Positions 12,398 to 19,481 are shown, counted from the stretch's first letter. The stretch is DNA of 19,481 bases from an uncultured Fibrobacter sp. (GCF_937877005.1 NZ_CALEFV010000009.1:1-19481); one strand, 5' to 3'. The notes: a model not told the origin generated them from the letters alone. Made by a program: numbers and translations.

Positions 12398-13640
12398 AGT
12401 TTGGCGGGAAGAACAGGTAGGCGATTGCGATTGCAGCAATCACGCCGGCAGCATCCGCTATCAGGGCGCATGTAACGGCGTGGCGAGTCTTCTTTACTCC
12501 TACGGAACCGAAGTACACCGCGATAATGTAGAAGGTCGTATCGGCGGCTCCCTGGAACATGCAGCTCAGGCGGCCTGCAAAGCTGTCCGGACCGAGAGCC
12601 TTCATGGCGTCAATCATCATGCCGCGGGCACCGCTACCGCTCAAGGGTTTCATGATGGCGGTGGGGAGGGCGGGTACGATGTCGTTACCCACGCCGCAGA
12701 GTCCAAGAATCCAGGAAACTCCGTTCAGCAACAAGTCCATGGCACCGCTTGCACGGAATACGGCTACGCCAACAAGAATGGCGACCAGGTTCGGGATAAT
12801 CATGACGGCGGTATGGAAACCGTCCTTAGCGCCTTCGACAAAGGCTTCGTAGGCTTGTACCTTCTTGTAGACGGCTAGCCCGAGGAAGGCGACGATGATG
12901 CCGAACAGGGCGATTCCGCTAATCAGGAGACTTGTGGTACCGATGGCTTCTGCCGTCAGGTGGCTGAAGTAGACCATGATGGAAATAACGCAAGCAGAAA
13001 GTCCGCCGAGCCAGGCGACCGTTACCGGGTCCTTGAGTTTGACTTTCTGGAAGAAGCTGAGGGCGACGATGCCCGCGATAGTGCTGAAGAATGTAGAAAG
13101 CAGGAGCGGAAGGAACACGTCGCTCGGATTGGCAGCTCCCATTTGGGCACGGTAGGTCATGATGCTCACGGGAATGAGCGTAAGGCCGCTCGCGTTCAGC
13201 ACTAGGAACATAATCTGGGAGTTGCTGGCGACGGTTTTGTCTTCGTTCGGATTGATTTCCTGAAGCTGCTTCATGGCCTGTAAGCCCATCGGGGTGGCGG
13301 CATTGTCGAGACCGAGCATGTTCGCGCTGATGTTCATGAGCATGGTGCCAATCACCGGGTGGTTTTTCGGAATTTCCGGGAAGAGCCTGCTGAACAGTGG
13401 CGAGACAATTTTGGCGAGAATCTGGACTGCGCCAGCTTTTTCGCCAATCTTCATGATGCCGAGCCAAAGCGAAAGGATGCCGGTAAGGCCGATGGCAATT
13501 TCAAAAGCGGTTTTCGACATGTCGAAAGCGCCAAGGATTGCCTTGTTGAAAATGCCGGAATCGCCGAAGGCGATCCACTGGACCATGCAGGCGACGAATG
13601 CGCCAAAGAAAAATACGAGCCAAATGATATTTAAGACCAT
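12396..13640 (-). CDS. SpmA/SpmB-type nucleoside-recognition (gate) domain membrane protein
   Basis: 414 residues, inner membrane. It looks like a fusion of the spore maturation proteins SpmA and SpmB, a layout common in Bacteroidota and other non-sporulating Gram-negatives. The first half has GLTGILSLWLGIMKIGEKAG, then FPEIPKNHPVIGTMLMN and NMLGLDNAATPMGL. The second half has a repeated gate-domain pattern (PNLVAILVGVAVFRASG, then PTAIMKPLSGSGARGMM). The role in non-sporulators is unknown; a transport function is only suggested by the gate domain. The N-terminus MVLNIIWLVFFF matches the family's usual start, so the ATG at 13640 is likely right. It has no ribosome binding site and lies 17 nt after the T tract of a terminator-like hairpin, leaving no room for its own promoter downstream of it. 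Confidence 0.9.
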   Translation of the reverse strand: MVLNIIWLVFFFGAFVACMVQWIAFGDSGIFNKAILGAFDMSKTAFEIAIGLTGILSLWLGIMKIGEKAGAVQILAKIVSPLFSRLFPEIPKNHPVIGTMLMNISANMLGLDNAATPMGLQAMKQLQEINPNEDKTVASNSQIMFLVLNASGLTLIPVSIMTYRAQMGAANPSDVFLPLLLSTFFSTIAGIVALSFFQKVKLKDPVTVAWLGGLSACVISIMVYFSHLTAEAIGTTSLLISGIALFGIIVAFLGLAVYKKVQAYEAFVEGAKDGFHTAVMIIPNLVAILVGVAVFRASGAMDLLLNGVSWILGLCGVGNDIVPALPTAIMKPLSGSGARGMMIDAMKALGPDSFAGRLSCMFQGAADTTFYIIAVYFGSVGVKKTRHAVTCALIADAAGVIAAIAIAYLFFPPN

Positions 13641-13657
13641 GCTGTAAAAGTAGCAAT

Positions 13658-13689
13658 AAAAAATCGGGCTGACAGAATTGTCAGCCCGA
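13658..13689 (-). terminator. Terminator-like hairpin between the lipoprotein gene and the SpmA/B-type gene
   Basis: A perfect 10-bp stem, TCGGGCTGAC (13664-13673) and GTCAGCCCGA (13680-13689), has a 6-nt loop and is followed on the minus strand by TTTTTT (complement of 13658-13663). It lies 27 nt after the lipoprotein stop and 17 nt before the next start codon. It would end the upstream transcript or act as an attenuator. Confidence 0.88.
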
Positions 13690-13715
13690 CGGATTCTTTT
13701 TACGAATGGCTACGA

Positions 13716-14168
13716 TTAATAGTCGTATTCGTAATCGTAGTTGTACTCGTCATCTTCGTCATCGACCATCAGGTAGTCGCTGAGCACCTTATCGCAGGAG
13801 ATACCATATGCGTAGAAGGTGAAATCAGAAGGCATGCCCAGTTCGGTGAAGGAACATTTTTTGCCGCCTGTCGGACATTCGTCTAAGGTTTTTCCCTTAT
13901 TGGCAGGAGTGCAGTCTTCCAGCATTTCGGAATACGTTTTCGACATTTCGACACACATGACATCATCGGTTTGCATGCACGCGCCTGCAATGTTCTTCTT
14001 TTCGGAAGGACCTGCCGGAGTGCTCGGATCTTCTTCGGGATCCGTGGGCTGGAGGGTTTCGTCGTCTGCAGGAACATTGTTGATGCGGGAACCCGTATCA
14101 CCCTTGCCGGAACAGCCGACGAGGAACGCCAAGGCGGTACCGATTGTAATTTTTGCGAGAATATTCAT
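13716..14168 (-). CDS. Small lipoprotein with acidic Asp/Tyr-rich tail
   Basis: 150 residues, no recognised family. A signal peptide ends in the lipobox LVGC, with Cys-19 as the lipidated residue. A Pro/Asp/Glu-rich linker (about 30-58) leads to a compact part with six further cysteines, possibly three disulfides (in ACMQTDDVMC, EDCTPAN, ECPTGGKKC, ISCDK). The C-terminus is a run of Asp, Glu, Tyr and Asn ending YDYEYDY, encoded by near-repeats of a TCGTAN-type hexamer on the plus strand. The start is supported by AGAGGA 6 nt before ATG. It starts 14 nt after the stop of the barrel protein gene, so the two form an operon. It is likely exported and membrane-anchored; the tail might bind metal, but that is a guess. 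Confidence 0.75.
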   Translation of the reverse strand: MNILAKITIGTALAFLVGCSGKGDTGSRINNVPADDETLQPTDPEEDPSTPAGPSEKKNIAGACMQTDDVMCVEMSKTYSEMLEDCTPANKGKTLDECPTGGKKCSFTELGMPSDFTFYAYGISCDKVLSDYLMVDDEDDEYNYDYEYDY

Positions 14169-14182
14169 GATAATCCTCTTTG

Positions 14183-15493
14183 TTAGAAGATGAAGAATAC
14201 GCCCAGGTTACCAACAATTCCGCTCCAGGATGTAGCGTTGAGATTGCTAGCAACGGAAGCTTCGATGGCCAGATTGTTGTAGGAGAAGCGAGCTCCGCCG
14301 TTAGCATAGGTGCCTTCGGTGGCCATGCTGATGATGGACTTGTCGTCGGTGTAGGCTTTGCCTTCGATGGATTCGCTTCTCAGTCCGAAGATGTTCCAGA
14401 AGTAGCAGGCTTCGGCAAAGATCATCCAGTTTTCATTGAAGGCATACTGGCCCAAGATGTTCGGAATGGTGTAGAGACCGATATCGAAGACATTGTTCGT
14501 GGTGTTGCCATCTTCAATTTCGTCGTAAATCATGACCGGGACTCTGGAGTTCGTTCCGATGAAGACCTGGGCGTTGGCGGAATTGAACAGAGGAATGGCA
14601 AAGTTGAAGTACGGCTCGATTTCGATACGGGAATCAGGATTGGTGACTTCGGTAGAGGTGTTGGCTCTCTTGGTCTTCAGGAAATTCTTGTGACGAAGGA
14701 AGTCCAAGCCGAATGACCAGAAGAAGTTCTGTGCGGAAGGTCCGTTGGACAGGTTCAGGTTGGCTCCGATATCCCACTTGTCGTTGTCGTCTTCTCTCTT
14801 GGCGCCGTCAGCGGTGATTTCGGTATCGACTTCGTCATCGAAGGTGTACCAGTAGACATTACCGGTAATGTCCATGCCTCCGAGCAGGGCGCCGAACTTC
14901 ACGCGGATGAGGTCGCCATCGCCAGTCGTAGAAACATCGGTCGTTGTCTTGATATCATCATCCTTTTCTTCGTCGGAAGACCACTGCTTGTCGAGGGCGA
15001 AGTCCACGGCCAAGCCGAAGTTCTTCAGGGCGAAACCGGCGGTCACGACATTAGGATTGCCTGCGTCGAAACCGAACAGGTAGGTGGTGCTGCCCTTGGT
15101 CACGGCGAGAGCGGCATTGGAGCCCGAGGGCTCGACATAGACCAGGTTGCGACCATTCATCTTGTAGACGGCGTTCATGTCGCCACCGATAGTGGAGGCG
15201 CCTGCTTCGCTACCGACCATGTTGTATGCGTTGCCGTGCAGAATGTTGAAAATACCTTCAGCGCTTGCTGCGGGAGCTACTTCCTCGGCGACCGGTGCCG
15301 GAGCGGGAGCCGGTTCCTCGGCCTTAGGTGCAGATGCGACCGGAGTCACGGCCGGTTCGGATTCTTCCTGTGCTTCGGCTGTAGTTTCTTCTGTCTGCGA
15401 AGATTCTTCCGTTGTATTGTTTTCTTCGTAATCCTGAGCTACAGCTGCAGAAAATGCGAGAGCGGATGCAATGGAAATAAGCTTTATATTCAT
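14183..15493 (-). CDS. Outer-membrane beta-barrel protein with acidic/Pro-Ala linker
   Basis: 436 residues. A signal peptide (residues 1-19, ending AVA) is followed by an acidic Thr/Glu segment and a Pro/Ala/Glu linker up to about residue 78. From GIFNILHGNAYNM on, the sequence has repeated amphipathic strands (KNFGLAVDFALDKQW, IRVKFGALLGGMDITG, WDIGANLNLS, FFWSFGLDFLRHK) with polar loops, and ends GNLGVFFIF, an aromatic barrel terminus. I cannot assign a family or substrate. The start has AGGAG 6 nt before ATG. It is the first gene of an operon with the acidic-tailed lipoprotein. The general plan (signal, low-complexity linker, C-terminal barrel) is the same as the protein at 10235-11356, but I see no clear sequence similarity in the barrels. 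Confidence 0.82.
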   Translation of the reverse strand: MNIKLISIASALAFSAAVAQDYEENNTTEESSQTEETTAEAQEESEPAVTPVASAPKAEEPAPAPAPVAEEVAPAASAEGIFNILHGNAYNMVGSEAGASTIGGDMNAVYKMNGRNLVYVEPSGSNAALAVTKGSTTYLFGFDAGNPNVVTAGFALKNFGLAVDFALDKQWSSDEEKDDDIKTTTDVSTTGDGDLIRVKFGALLGGMDITGNVYWYTFDDEVDTEITADGAKREDDNDKWDIGANLNLSNGPSAQNFFWSFGLDFLRHKNFLKTKRANTSTEVTNPDSRIEIEPYFNFAIPLFNSANAQVFIGTNSRVPVMIYDEIEDGNTTNNVFDIGLYTIPNILGQYAFNENWMIFAEACYFWNIFGLRSESIEGKAYTDDKSIISMATEGTYANGGARFSYNNLAIEASVASNLNATSWSGIVGNLGVFFIF

Positions 15494-15574
15494 GTTAATC
15501 TCCTAATAATTAAGTCGTGACTAAATTAGAAAAATTTGTAATAAATTTAAAGGATTGGCGAAAACTTTTTTTAA

Positions 15575-15598
15575 TAAAAAAGGTCCCTTTCGGGACCT
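15575..15598 (-). terminator. serS terminator
   Basis: The 7-bp stem AGGTCCC (15581-15587) and GGGACCT (15592-15598) has a tttc loop. On the minus strand a T run follows (complement of the A run at 15576-15581). It lies 35 nt after the serS stop. Confidence 0.88.
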
Positions 15599-15633
15599 CT
15601 TCAAATACATGAAAAATGCATTTAAGTTGACTT

Positions 15634-16920
15634 TTACTTCTTCGGCTCAATTTTTTCCATGCCACCCATGTACGGGCGAAGCACTTCGGGGATCAACAGC
15701 GAGCCGTCCTTCTGCTGGTAGTTGTCGCAGATGCCCACCATCACGCGCGGAGTGGCGAGGCCGGAACCGTTCAGCGTGTGGACGTAGACGTTCTTGCCGT
15801 TAATCTTCGTCTTGATGTTGGCGCGGCGTGCCTGGTAGTCTTCGAAGTTAGAGCAGGAGCTGACTTCGAGCCACTTCTTTTCCACCGGGGCGTAGACTTC
15901 GAGGTCATAGCACTTGGCGGCACCGAAACCGAGGTCACCCTTGCAGAGGGCGAGGCGGTGGTAGGGCAGTCCCAGCTTTTCCAGGAGCTTTTCACCGAAG
16001 CGGGTGAGTTCCTCGTGGTCTTCGTAGCTGTGTTCCGGATGGGCGAAGTAAACCATTTCCACCTTGTTGAACTGGTGCAGACGCAAGAGACCGCGGGTGT
16101 CCTTGCCGTAGGAGCCAGCTTCGCGGCGGAAGCAGGCGGAGTAGGCACAGATGTGCTTCGGGAGTTCGGATTCCGGAATCACTTCGCCGGCATAGAGGTT
16201 GGTCAGAGGCACTTCTGCGGTCGGGATGAGGAACAGGTCGTCGTCCTTGTCGCAGCGGTACATGTCTTCTTCGAACTTCGGGAGCTGGCCCGTGCCGCGC
16301 ATGGTGTTGCGGGTCACCAGGTACGGAGGCGTGAATTCTTCGAAGCCAGCCTTCTGGTGTTCGTCCAGGAAGAACTGGATGAGGGCGCGTTCCAGGCGGG
16401 AACCGAGACCGCGGTAAACCGGGAAGCCGGAACCGGAAATCTTCGCGCCACGTTCGAAGTCGAAAATGCCGAGGCGTTCGCCCAAAGTCTTGTGGTCCAC
16501 GCGGGCAAAGTCATCGTTCTTGGTGTAGTAGTCGGCCGGAATCGGGCCGTCCTTTTCCACCACGTTGTCGCTAGAGTCCTTGCCTTCCGGGGAGCGGGGG
16601 GCGATGTTCGGCACATGCATGAGCATTTCGGTCTGCTTGTAGTCCAAATCCTTGAGCTTCTTGTCCAGCTCGTCGATCTTGTCGCCCAGGGCGCGCATGG
16701 CGGCCACGGCTTCGTCGGCATTCTCGCCCTTCTTCTTGAGGTCGCCAATCTTCTTGGATTCGGCGTTGCGTTCGCTCTTGAGGCGTTCCACTTCGGTGAG
16801 GAGCGGGCGGCGTTCGTTGTCGATGGCGAGAACGTCCTTCAGGCTCACTGTGGTGTACTTCTTTTCGGTTTCAGCAATGTAGTATTCCGGATTTTCGCGG
16901 ATTTTCTTGATGTCAAGCAT
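15634..16920 (-). CDS. serS: Serine-tRNA ligase
   Basis: 428 residues, cytosolic homodimer, class II (EC 6.1.1.11). The N-terminal about 105 residues are charged and heptad-like (the tRNA-binding coiled-coil arm, roughly 35-97). The catalytic core has TAEVPL (234-239), motif 2 around FRREAGSYGKDTRGLLR (264-280) and, near the C-terminus, motif 3 within NGSGLATPRVMVGICDNYQ (about 388-406). Length is normal for the family (420-430). The start has GAGG about 7 nt before ATG. It is divergent from the esterase gene and is probably transcribed alone, ending at the hairpin 15575-15598. No unusual substitution was seen. Confidence 0.97.
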   Translation of the reverse strand: MLDIKKIRENPEYYIAETEKKYTTVSLKDVLAIDNERRPLLTEVERLKSERNAESKKIGDLKKKGENADEAVAAMRALGDKIDELDKKLKDLDYKQTEMLMHVPNIAPRSPEGKDSSDNVVEKDGPIPADYYTKNDDFARVDHKTLGERLGIFDFERGAKISGSGFPVYRGLGSRLERALIQFFLDEHQKAGFEEFTPPYLVTRNTMRGTGQLPKFEEDMYRCDKDDDLFLIPTAEVPLTNLYAGEVIPESELPKHICAYSACFRREAGSYGKDTRGLLRLHQFNKVEMVYFAHPEHSYEDHEELTRFGEKLLEKLGLPYHRLALCKGDLGFGAAKCYDLEVYAPVEKKWLEVSSCSNFEDYQARRANIKTKINGKNVYVHTLNGSGLATPRVMVGICDNYQQKDGSLLIPEVLRPYMGGMEKIEPKK

Positions 16921-16976
16921 TTTATGCCTCGGATGATAAAAATTTTACGCGGGTAAATTTAGCAACTTTTCGCCTG

Positions 16977-16997
16977 TTGTGTTTTACAACAACACAA
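16977..16997. promoter_or_regulatory. Inverted repeat between serS and the esterase gene
   Basis: TTGTGTT (16977-16983) and AACACAA (16991-16997) are perfect reverse complements around the 7-nt centre TTACAAC. An overlapping alternative dyad, GTTGT/ACAAC, is also possible. It lies 57 nt upstream of serS and 98 nt upstream of the esterase, a fair place for an operator. No convincing -35/-10 pair could be picked for either gene. Confidence 0.3.
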
Positions 16998-17094
16998 TTT
17001 AGTGACAAGGAGTAGACCTTTTGTAAGATGGATATATATTATACGATGGTGTATAGAGTAACAAAACTCAAAAAGGAATTCCAAGGAGATAAAA

Positions 17095-18570
17095 ATGAAA
17101 TTCCCGTTGTTACTTTTATTGTCTGCAGCCGCGTTTTCGTTTGCCCAGTGGGGCGGTGGTGGCGGAAAAACCATCAATGACTACAAGAAGGTCTCTATTT
17201 CGGGCAGGGATGTTCATGTGTACGCTCCGAGCGGCCTTGCGGCCAAGAGCCCCTTGCTCCTTTCGTTCCATGGCATGAACCAGGATCCTGGCTACCAGCA
17301 GAATAACACTCACTGGGAGGCGGTTGCCGATACGGCGGGCTTTGTCGTGGTGTATCCGAGGGGTGGCGAAGGCTATTCTACATGGGATATCGGCGGAGAT
17401 AAAGATACCAAGTGGATTTCGGAAATCATCAGCCAGATGATCAAAGATTATGACATTGACCCGAAGCGCGTATACATGTCGGGCTTCTCGATGGGCGGTA
17501 TGCTTAGCTACCATGCCATGGGAAAAATTGCCGACAAAATCGCCGCATTCGCGCCGTGCTCTGGCTATCTGATGCAAGGAGCGGGAGTTGCCATGCGTCC
17601 GGTTCCGATTTTCCACACGCACGGCACCGGCGATGATGTGGTGGGCTACGACGGTCTCGAGAACAACTTAAAATCTTATCGTCAGCAGTTTAATTGCCCC
17701 GCGCAGGCAGAGGTGCAGGAAAACTGGCCGCATCAGGGGGACAGGGCGACACTTTATACCTGGGGCCCATGTGACGATGGTGTCTACATTAAGCACTTAA
17801 AACTTCAGGGGCGCGGTCACATGCCTTCACAGAATGAAGTTTCGGACATCTGGAACTTCGTGAAACAATTTTCATTGGACGGAGCCAATATTACGCCGCC
17901 CATCGAGATTCCGACCAACAGAGATTCCGTGTTTAATGGAACTTTCTCGGATTCCTTAAAACTAGCCGGCTGGAACCTGCAGCAGCACAGTGGCGAAGGC
18001 TCCCTGAAGTTTAGCGAAGGCAAGGCTGAAATCAACGTGACCAAGGTTGGTACAAACGCTTACGATGTCCAGATGATTCAGAAGGGCTTGCACTACGAAA
18101 AGGGTCAGAGCTATAAGCTCACCTTTGAAGCCTATGCGTCTGTGGCAAGGACTCTCGAAGTGAATCTCGAAAAGGATACCGACCCCTGGACTAGCTACAT
18201 TGGCGGCGGAAAGACTTTCGATCTCGGTACTGATAAAAAGACTTATGAAATTGTCTTTACCATGGAAGAGCCTACCGACGAAGATGCTCGCATCTCCATT
18301 AATGCGGGACTTGCCACGGGCAGCGTGTTCATTGACAATGTGGTGCTTTCCAAGGCCAGTGCGGGCGATTTGACCGGAATCGCCAACAAGGTTACCGTGT
18401 TGAATGTCGAAAGGACCTACAGCGTGTACAACATGAAGGGCGCCTTCGTATGCAAGCTGAAGGGGTCCCGCATGGGCGATGTCCAGGCTCAGCTGAACGC
18501 GCTGAACCTTGAAAAGGGACTTTATGTCGTGAAGGATGGGCTTGCCAACCGCGTATTCTCGGTAAAGTAG
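17095..18570 (+). CDS. Secreted carbohydrate esterase (CE1/LpqC-like) with C-terminal binding and sorting-like modules
   Basis: 491 residues. A signal peptide (1-18, ending FAQ) and a short Gly run lead to an alpha/beta-hydrolase of the CE1/polyhydroxybutyrate-depolymerase type, about 28-262. It has the oxyanion HGM (59-61), nucleophile S132 in GFSMGG, acid D180 or D181 in HGTGDD, and H242 in GRGHMPS. Such enzymes remove acetyl or feruloyl groups from xylan. Residues about 276-420 (VFNGTFSDSLKLAGWNL to SVFIDNVVLSK) look like a jelly-roll carbohydrate-binding domain of the CBM4/9 kind. The last 60 residues (YSVYNMKGAFVCKL, LEKGLYVVKDG, RVFSVK) resemble type IX secretion C-terminal signals, or a Fibrobacter-specific anchor. 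The start has AAGGAG 7 nt before ATG. A terminator follows. The exact substrate is not readable. Confidence 0.88.
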   Translation: MKFPLLLLLSAAAFSFAQWGGGGGKTINDYKKVSISGRDVHVYAPSGLAAKSPLLLSFHGMNQDPGYQQNNTHWEAVADTAGFVVVYPRGGEGYSTWDIGGDKDTKWISEIISQMIKDYDIDPKRVYMSGFSMGGMLSYHAMGKIADKIAAFAPCSGYLMQGAGVAMRPVPIFHTHGTGDDVVGYDGLENNLKSYRQQFNCPAQAEVQENWPHQGDRATLYTWGPCDDGVYIKHLKLQGRGHMPSQNEVSDIWNFVKQFSLDGANITPPIEIPTNRDSVFNGTFSDSLKLAGWNLQQHSGEGSLKFSEGKAEINVTKVGTNAYDVQMIQKGLHYEKGQSYKLTFEAYASVARTLEVNLEKDTDPWTSYIGGGKTFDLGTDKKTYEIVFTMEEPTDEDARISINAGLATGSVFIDNVVLSKASAGDLTGIANKVTVLNVERTYSVYNMKGAFVCKLKGSRMGDVQAQLNALNLEKGLYVVKDGLANRVFSVK

Positions 18571-18594
18571 CCTGTTTTTAAAAGGATGTTTTAG

Positions 18595-18629
18595 GGCTCT
18601 CGGAAAACGCCGGGAGCCTTAAATTTTTC
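18595..18629 (+). terminator. Esterase gene terminator
   Basis: The stem GGCTCTCGG (18595-18603) and CCGGGAGCC (18610-18618) has 9 pairs with one G-U and a 6-nt loop, followed by TTAAATTTTT. It is 25 nt after the esterase stop and only 12 nt before the next start codon at 18642. Confidence 0.8.
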
Positions 18630-18641
18630 TACATTGGCGGT

Positions 18642-19154
18642 ATGTTCTCTAGGAATTTGTCGCGATGTGTGCTTGTCGTCTTGCTCGCTTTTATGGCAAG
18701 CCTCATGTCTAGTTGCTACAGCTTTACGGCATCGACTTTGCCGAGCCATATCAGGACGGTCAAGATTCACGAAGTCGAAGACAAGACGCTTGACCCTGTA
18801 CTTGCAAACAATATCCGCGAAGGTGTTGTTGAAATGTTCCGCAAGAATGCTGGTGGCGTGCGTTTGGTTAATCAGGATGCGAATGCTGATTTTGAAATGA
18901 CACTTTTGAGCTATACGAACAAGCCCGAAAACTACAATAGCAATAGTGATGTGGAAACCTACCGCGTCACGATTCGCGTGAGTGTCAAGTTCTATGACAA
19001 TGTTAAGGAAAAGGTCATTTACGAATCGAAGTCGTTAAGTGCCGACGGCACTTACGATGTCCAGGCAAACGAAACCGAAGACCGCCATGGGCAGACTCGC
19101 GCCATCGAAAAGATGCAGGATCTGATTATCACGAACGCCCTTGCAAAATGGTAA
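18642..19154 (+). CDS. lptE: LptE-like outer-membrane lipoprotein
   Basis: 170 residues. A signal peptide ends in MSSC, giving lipidated Cys-25 (Met at -3 is unusual but tolerated). The mature start CYSFTASTLPSHIRTVKI is the typical LptE opening (Y-S-F, then a strand beginning I-V). The rest alternates two helices (ANNIREGVVEMFRKN and RAIEKMQDLIITNALAKW) with strands (ETYRVTIRVSVKFYD), which fits the LptE alpha/beta fold of about 170 residues. LptE plugs the LptD pore for LPS insertion; no lptD is in the window. The ATG at 18642 has only a weak GGCGGT directly upstream. The gene starts 12 nt after the esterase terminator, so it either depends on read-through or has a promoter inside the terminator. 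Confidence 0.75.
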   Translation: MFSRNLSRCVLVVLLAFMASLMSSCYSFTASTLPSHIRTVKIHEVEDKTLDPVLANNIREGVVEMFRKNAGGVRLVNQDANADFEMTLLSYTNKPENYNSNSDVETYRVTIRVSVKFYDNVKEKVIYESKSLSADGTYDVQANETEDRHGQTRAIEKMQDLIITNALAKW

Positions 19155-19202
19155 CTGCTTCGCAGTGCGATAATAGTCAGGGCTGCCCTTGCAAAATGGT
19201 AA
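19137..19202 (+). repeat. Duplicated 3' end of the LptE-like gene
   Basis: The 18 nt that encode the last five residues and stop (GCCCTTGCAAAATGGTAA, 19137-19154) recur exactly at 19185-19202, 48 nt downstream. Similarity continues a few bases further (yyGCTTC). The second copy is outside the gene. It looks like the remains of a 48-nt tandem duplication. Confidence 0.85.
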
Positions 19203-19214
19203 TCGCTTCTCTAT

Positions 19215-19247
19215 AAAAATGCACAGCCCACGGAACGCGGGCTGTGC
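19215..19247 (-). terminator. Terminator of the right-edge gene
   Basis: A 9-bp perfect stem, GCACAGCCC (19221-19229) and GGGCTGTGC (19239-19247), is followed on the minus strand by ATTTTTAT. It lies 55 nt after the stop of the partial gene. The plus strand lacks a T tail, so it does not obviously serve the LptE-like gene. Confidence 0.85.
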
Positions 19248-19302
19248 TAGGGGTTGGTTTGGAGTATTTTCAAAGATAGATAATCAATCTAATCTTGTGT
19301 AG

Positions 19303-19481
19303 TTACTTTTTTTCTTGTGTGATGTCGCTCACGGTGACGCTCTCCTCGTTCAACAGGGCTTCGGTCAAGGTGCTGCCTTTGTAGGTCAGTTTGAGCGAAA
19401 AGAAAGGTGCGCCCCTTTCGAGTAGAGCCAAGAAAATGAGGTCGCCGTCCCAGTGGGGGAGTTTGGCCACATCTTCCTTGG
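19303..19481 (-). CDS. Partial gene: C-terminal end of a probable NUDIX hydrolase
   Basis: Only the last 59 codons are in the window; the gene continues past the right edge. The readable part (KEDVAKLPHWDGDLIFLALL, then ERGAPFFSLKLTYKGSTL, ending SDITQEKK) is open throughout and ends in TAA at 19305-19303. The pattern of a W-x-D-D/G acidic segment, then a hydrophobic strand, G-x-P-F and a two-strand hairpin resembles the C-terminus of MutT-like 8-oxo-dGTP diphosphatases. The NUDIX box itself would lie outside the window, so the assignment is tentative. A terminator follows 55 nt later. Confidence 0.55.
   Translation of the reverse strand, partial: KEDVAKLPHWDGDLIFLALLERGAPFFSLKLTYKGSTLTEALLNEESVTVSDITQEKK

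Noticed and set aside
15778..16956. Long plus-strand frame (about 390 codons) opposite serS
   Set aside because: Antisense shadow of serS with the same composition artefact; serS motifs are intact.

Overview
The window looks like chromosome from a Gram-negative, plant-fibre-degrading member of Fibrobacter or a close relative. This is an inference from content. There is a lipoprotein built on poly-serine linkers of the kind common in Fibrobacter surface proteins. There is a secreted family-1 carbohydrate esterase with a carbohydrate-binding-type module and a C-terminal sorting-like tail. There is an LptE-like outer-membrane lipoprotein, two beta-barrel proteins with Pro/Ala/Glu-rich periplasmic linkers, and a meso-diaminopimelate dehydrogenase. 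No rRNA, tRNA, CRISPR array, transposase or phage gene was seen.

Layout: 183-1166 (+) is ddh (lysine/meso-DAP), facing a small unknown membrane protein (1233-1661, -) across a bidirectional terminator. 1854-3296 (+) is purB, followed by a repeat-rich gap (3297-3639) with an imperfect inverted-repeat element, a terminator and a duplicated terminator arm. 3640-5301 (+) is a two-gene unit, a Ser-rich lipoprotein and a radical SAM/SPASM enzyme; this is the best candidate for an unusual system (a peptide or lipoprotein-modification pair). 5326-6135 (-) is pgpA preceded by a 68-residue very acidic protein. 6141-6748 has no gene but holds phased A/T tracts, an orphan terminator-like hairpin, a second palindromic element, a degenerate array of about 12-nt period, and the guaA terminator. 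6749-10071 (-) is pepA then guaA, probably one transcript.

10235-12328 (+) starts from a near-consensus sigma-70-type promoter and encodes a Pro/Ala-rich outer-membrane protein and a Na+/Ca2+-exchanger-like protein, with only 3 nt between them. 12396-15493 (-) reads, in transcription order, beta-barrel protein, acidic-tailed lipoprotein, terminator-like hairpin, and an SpmA/SpmB-type membrane protein whose start codon lies 17 nt after that hairpin's T tract. 15634-16920 (-) is serS. 17095-18570 (+) is the esterase, 18642-19154 (+) the LptE-like lipoprotein, and 19303-19481 (-) the C-terminal end of a probable NUDIX hydrolase that runs off the window.

Functional threads: purine synthesis (purB and guaA, both in long, eukaryote-like forms), envelope construction (ddh, pgpA, lptE, two barrel proteins, lipoproteins), polysaccharide deacylation (the esterase), and housekeeping (pepA, serS). 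The intergenic regions are unusually rich in short repeats: two separate 7-nt tandem arrays, a pair of related palindromic elements, a 12-nt array, and small direct duplications next to gene ends.
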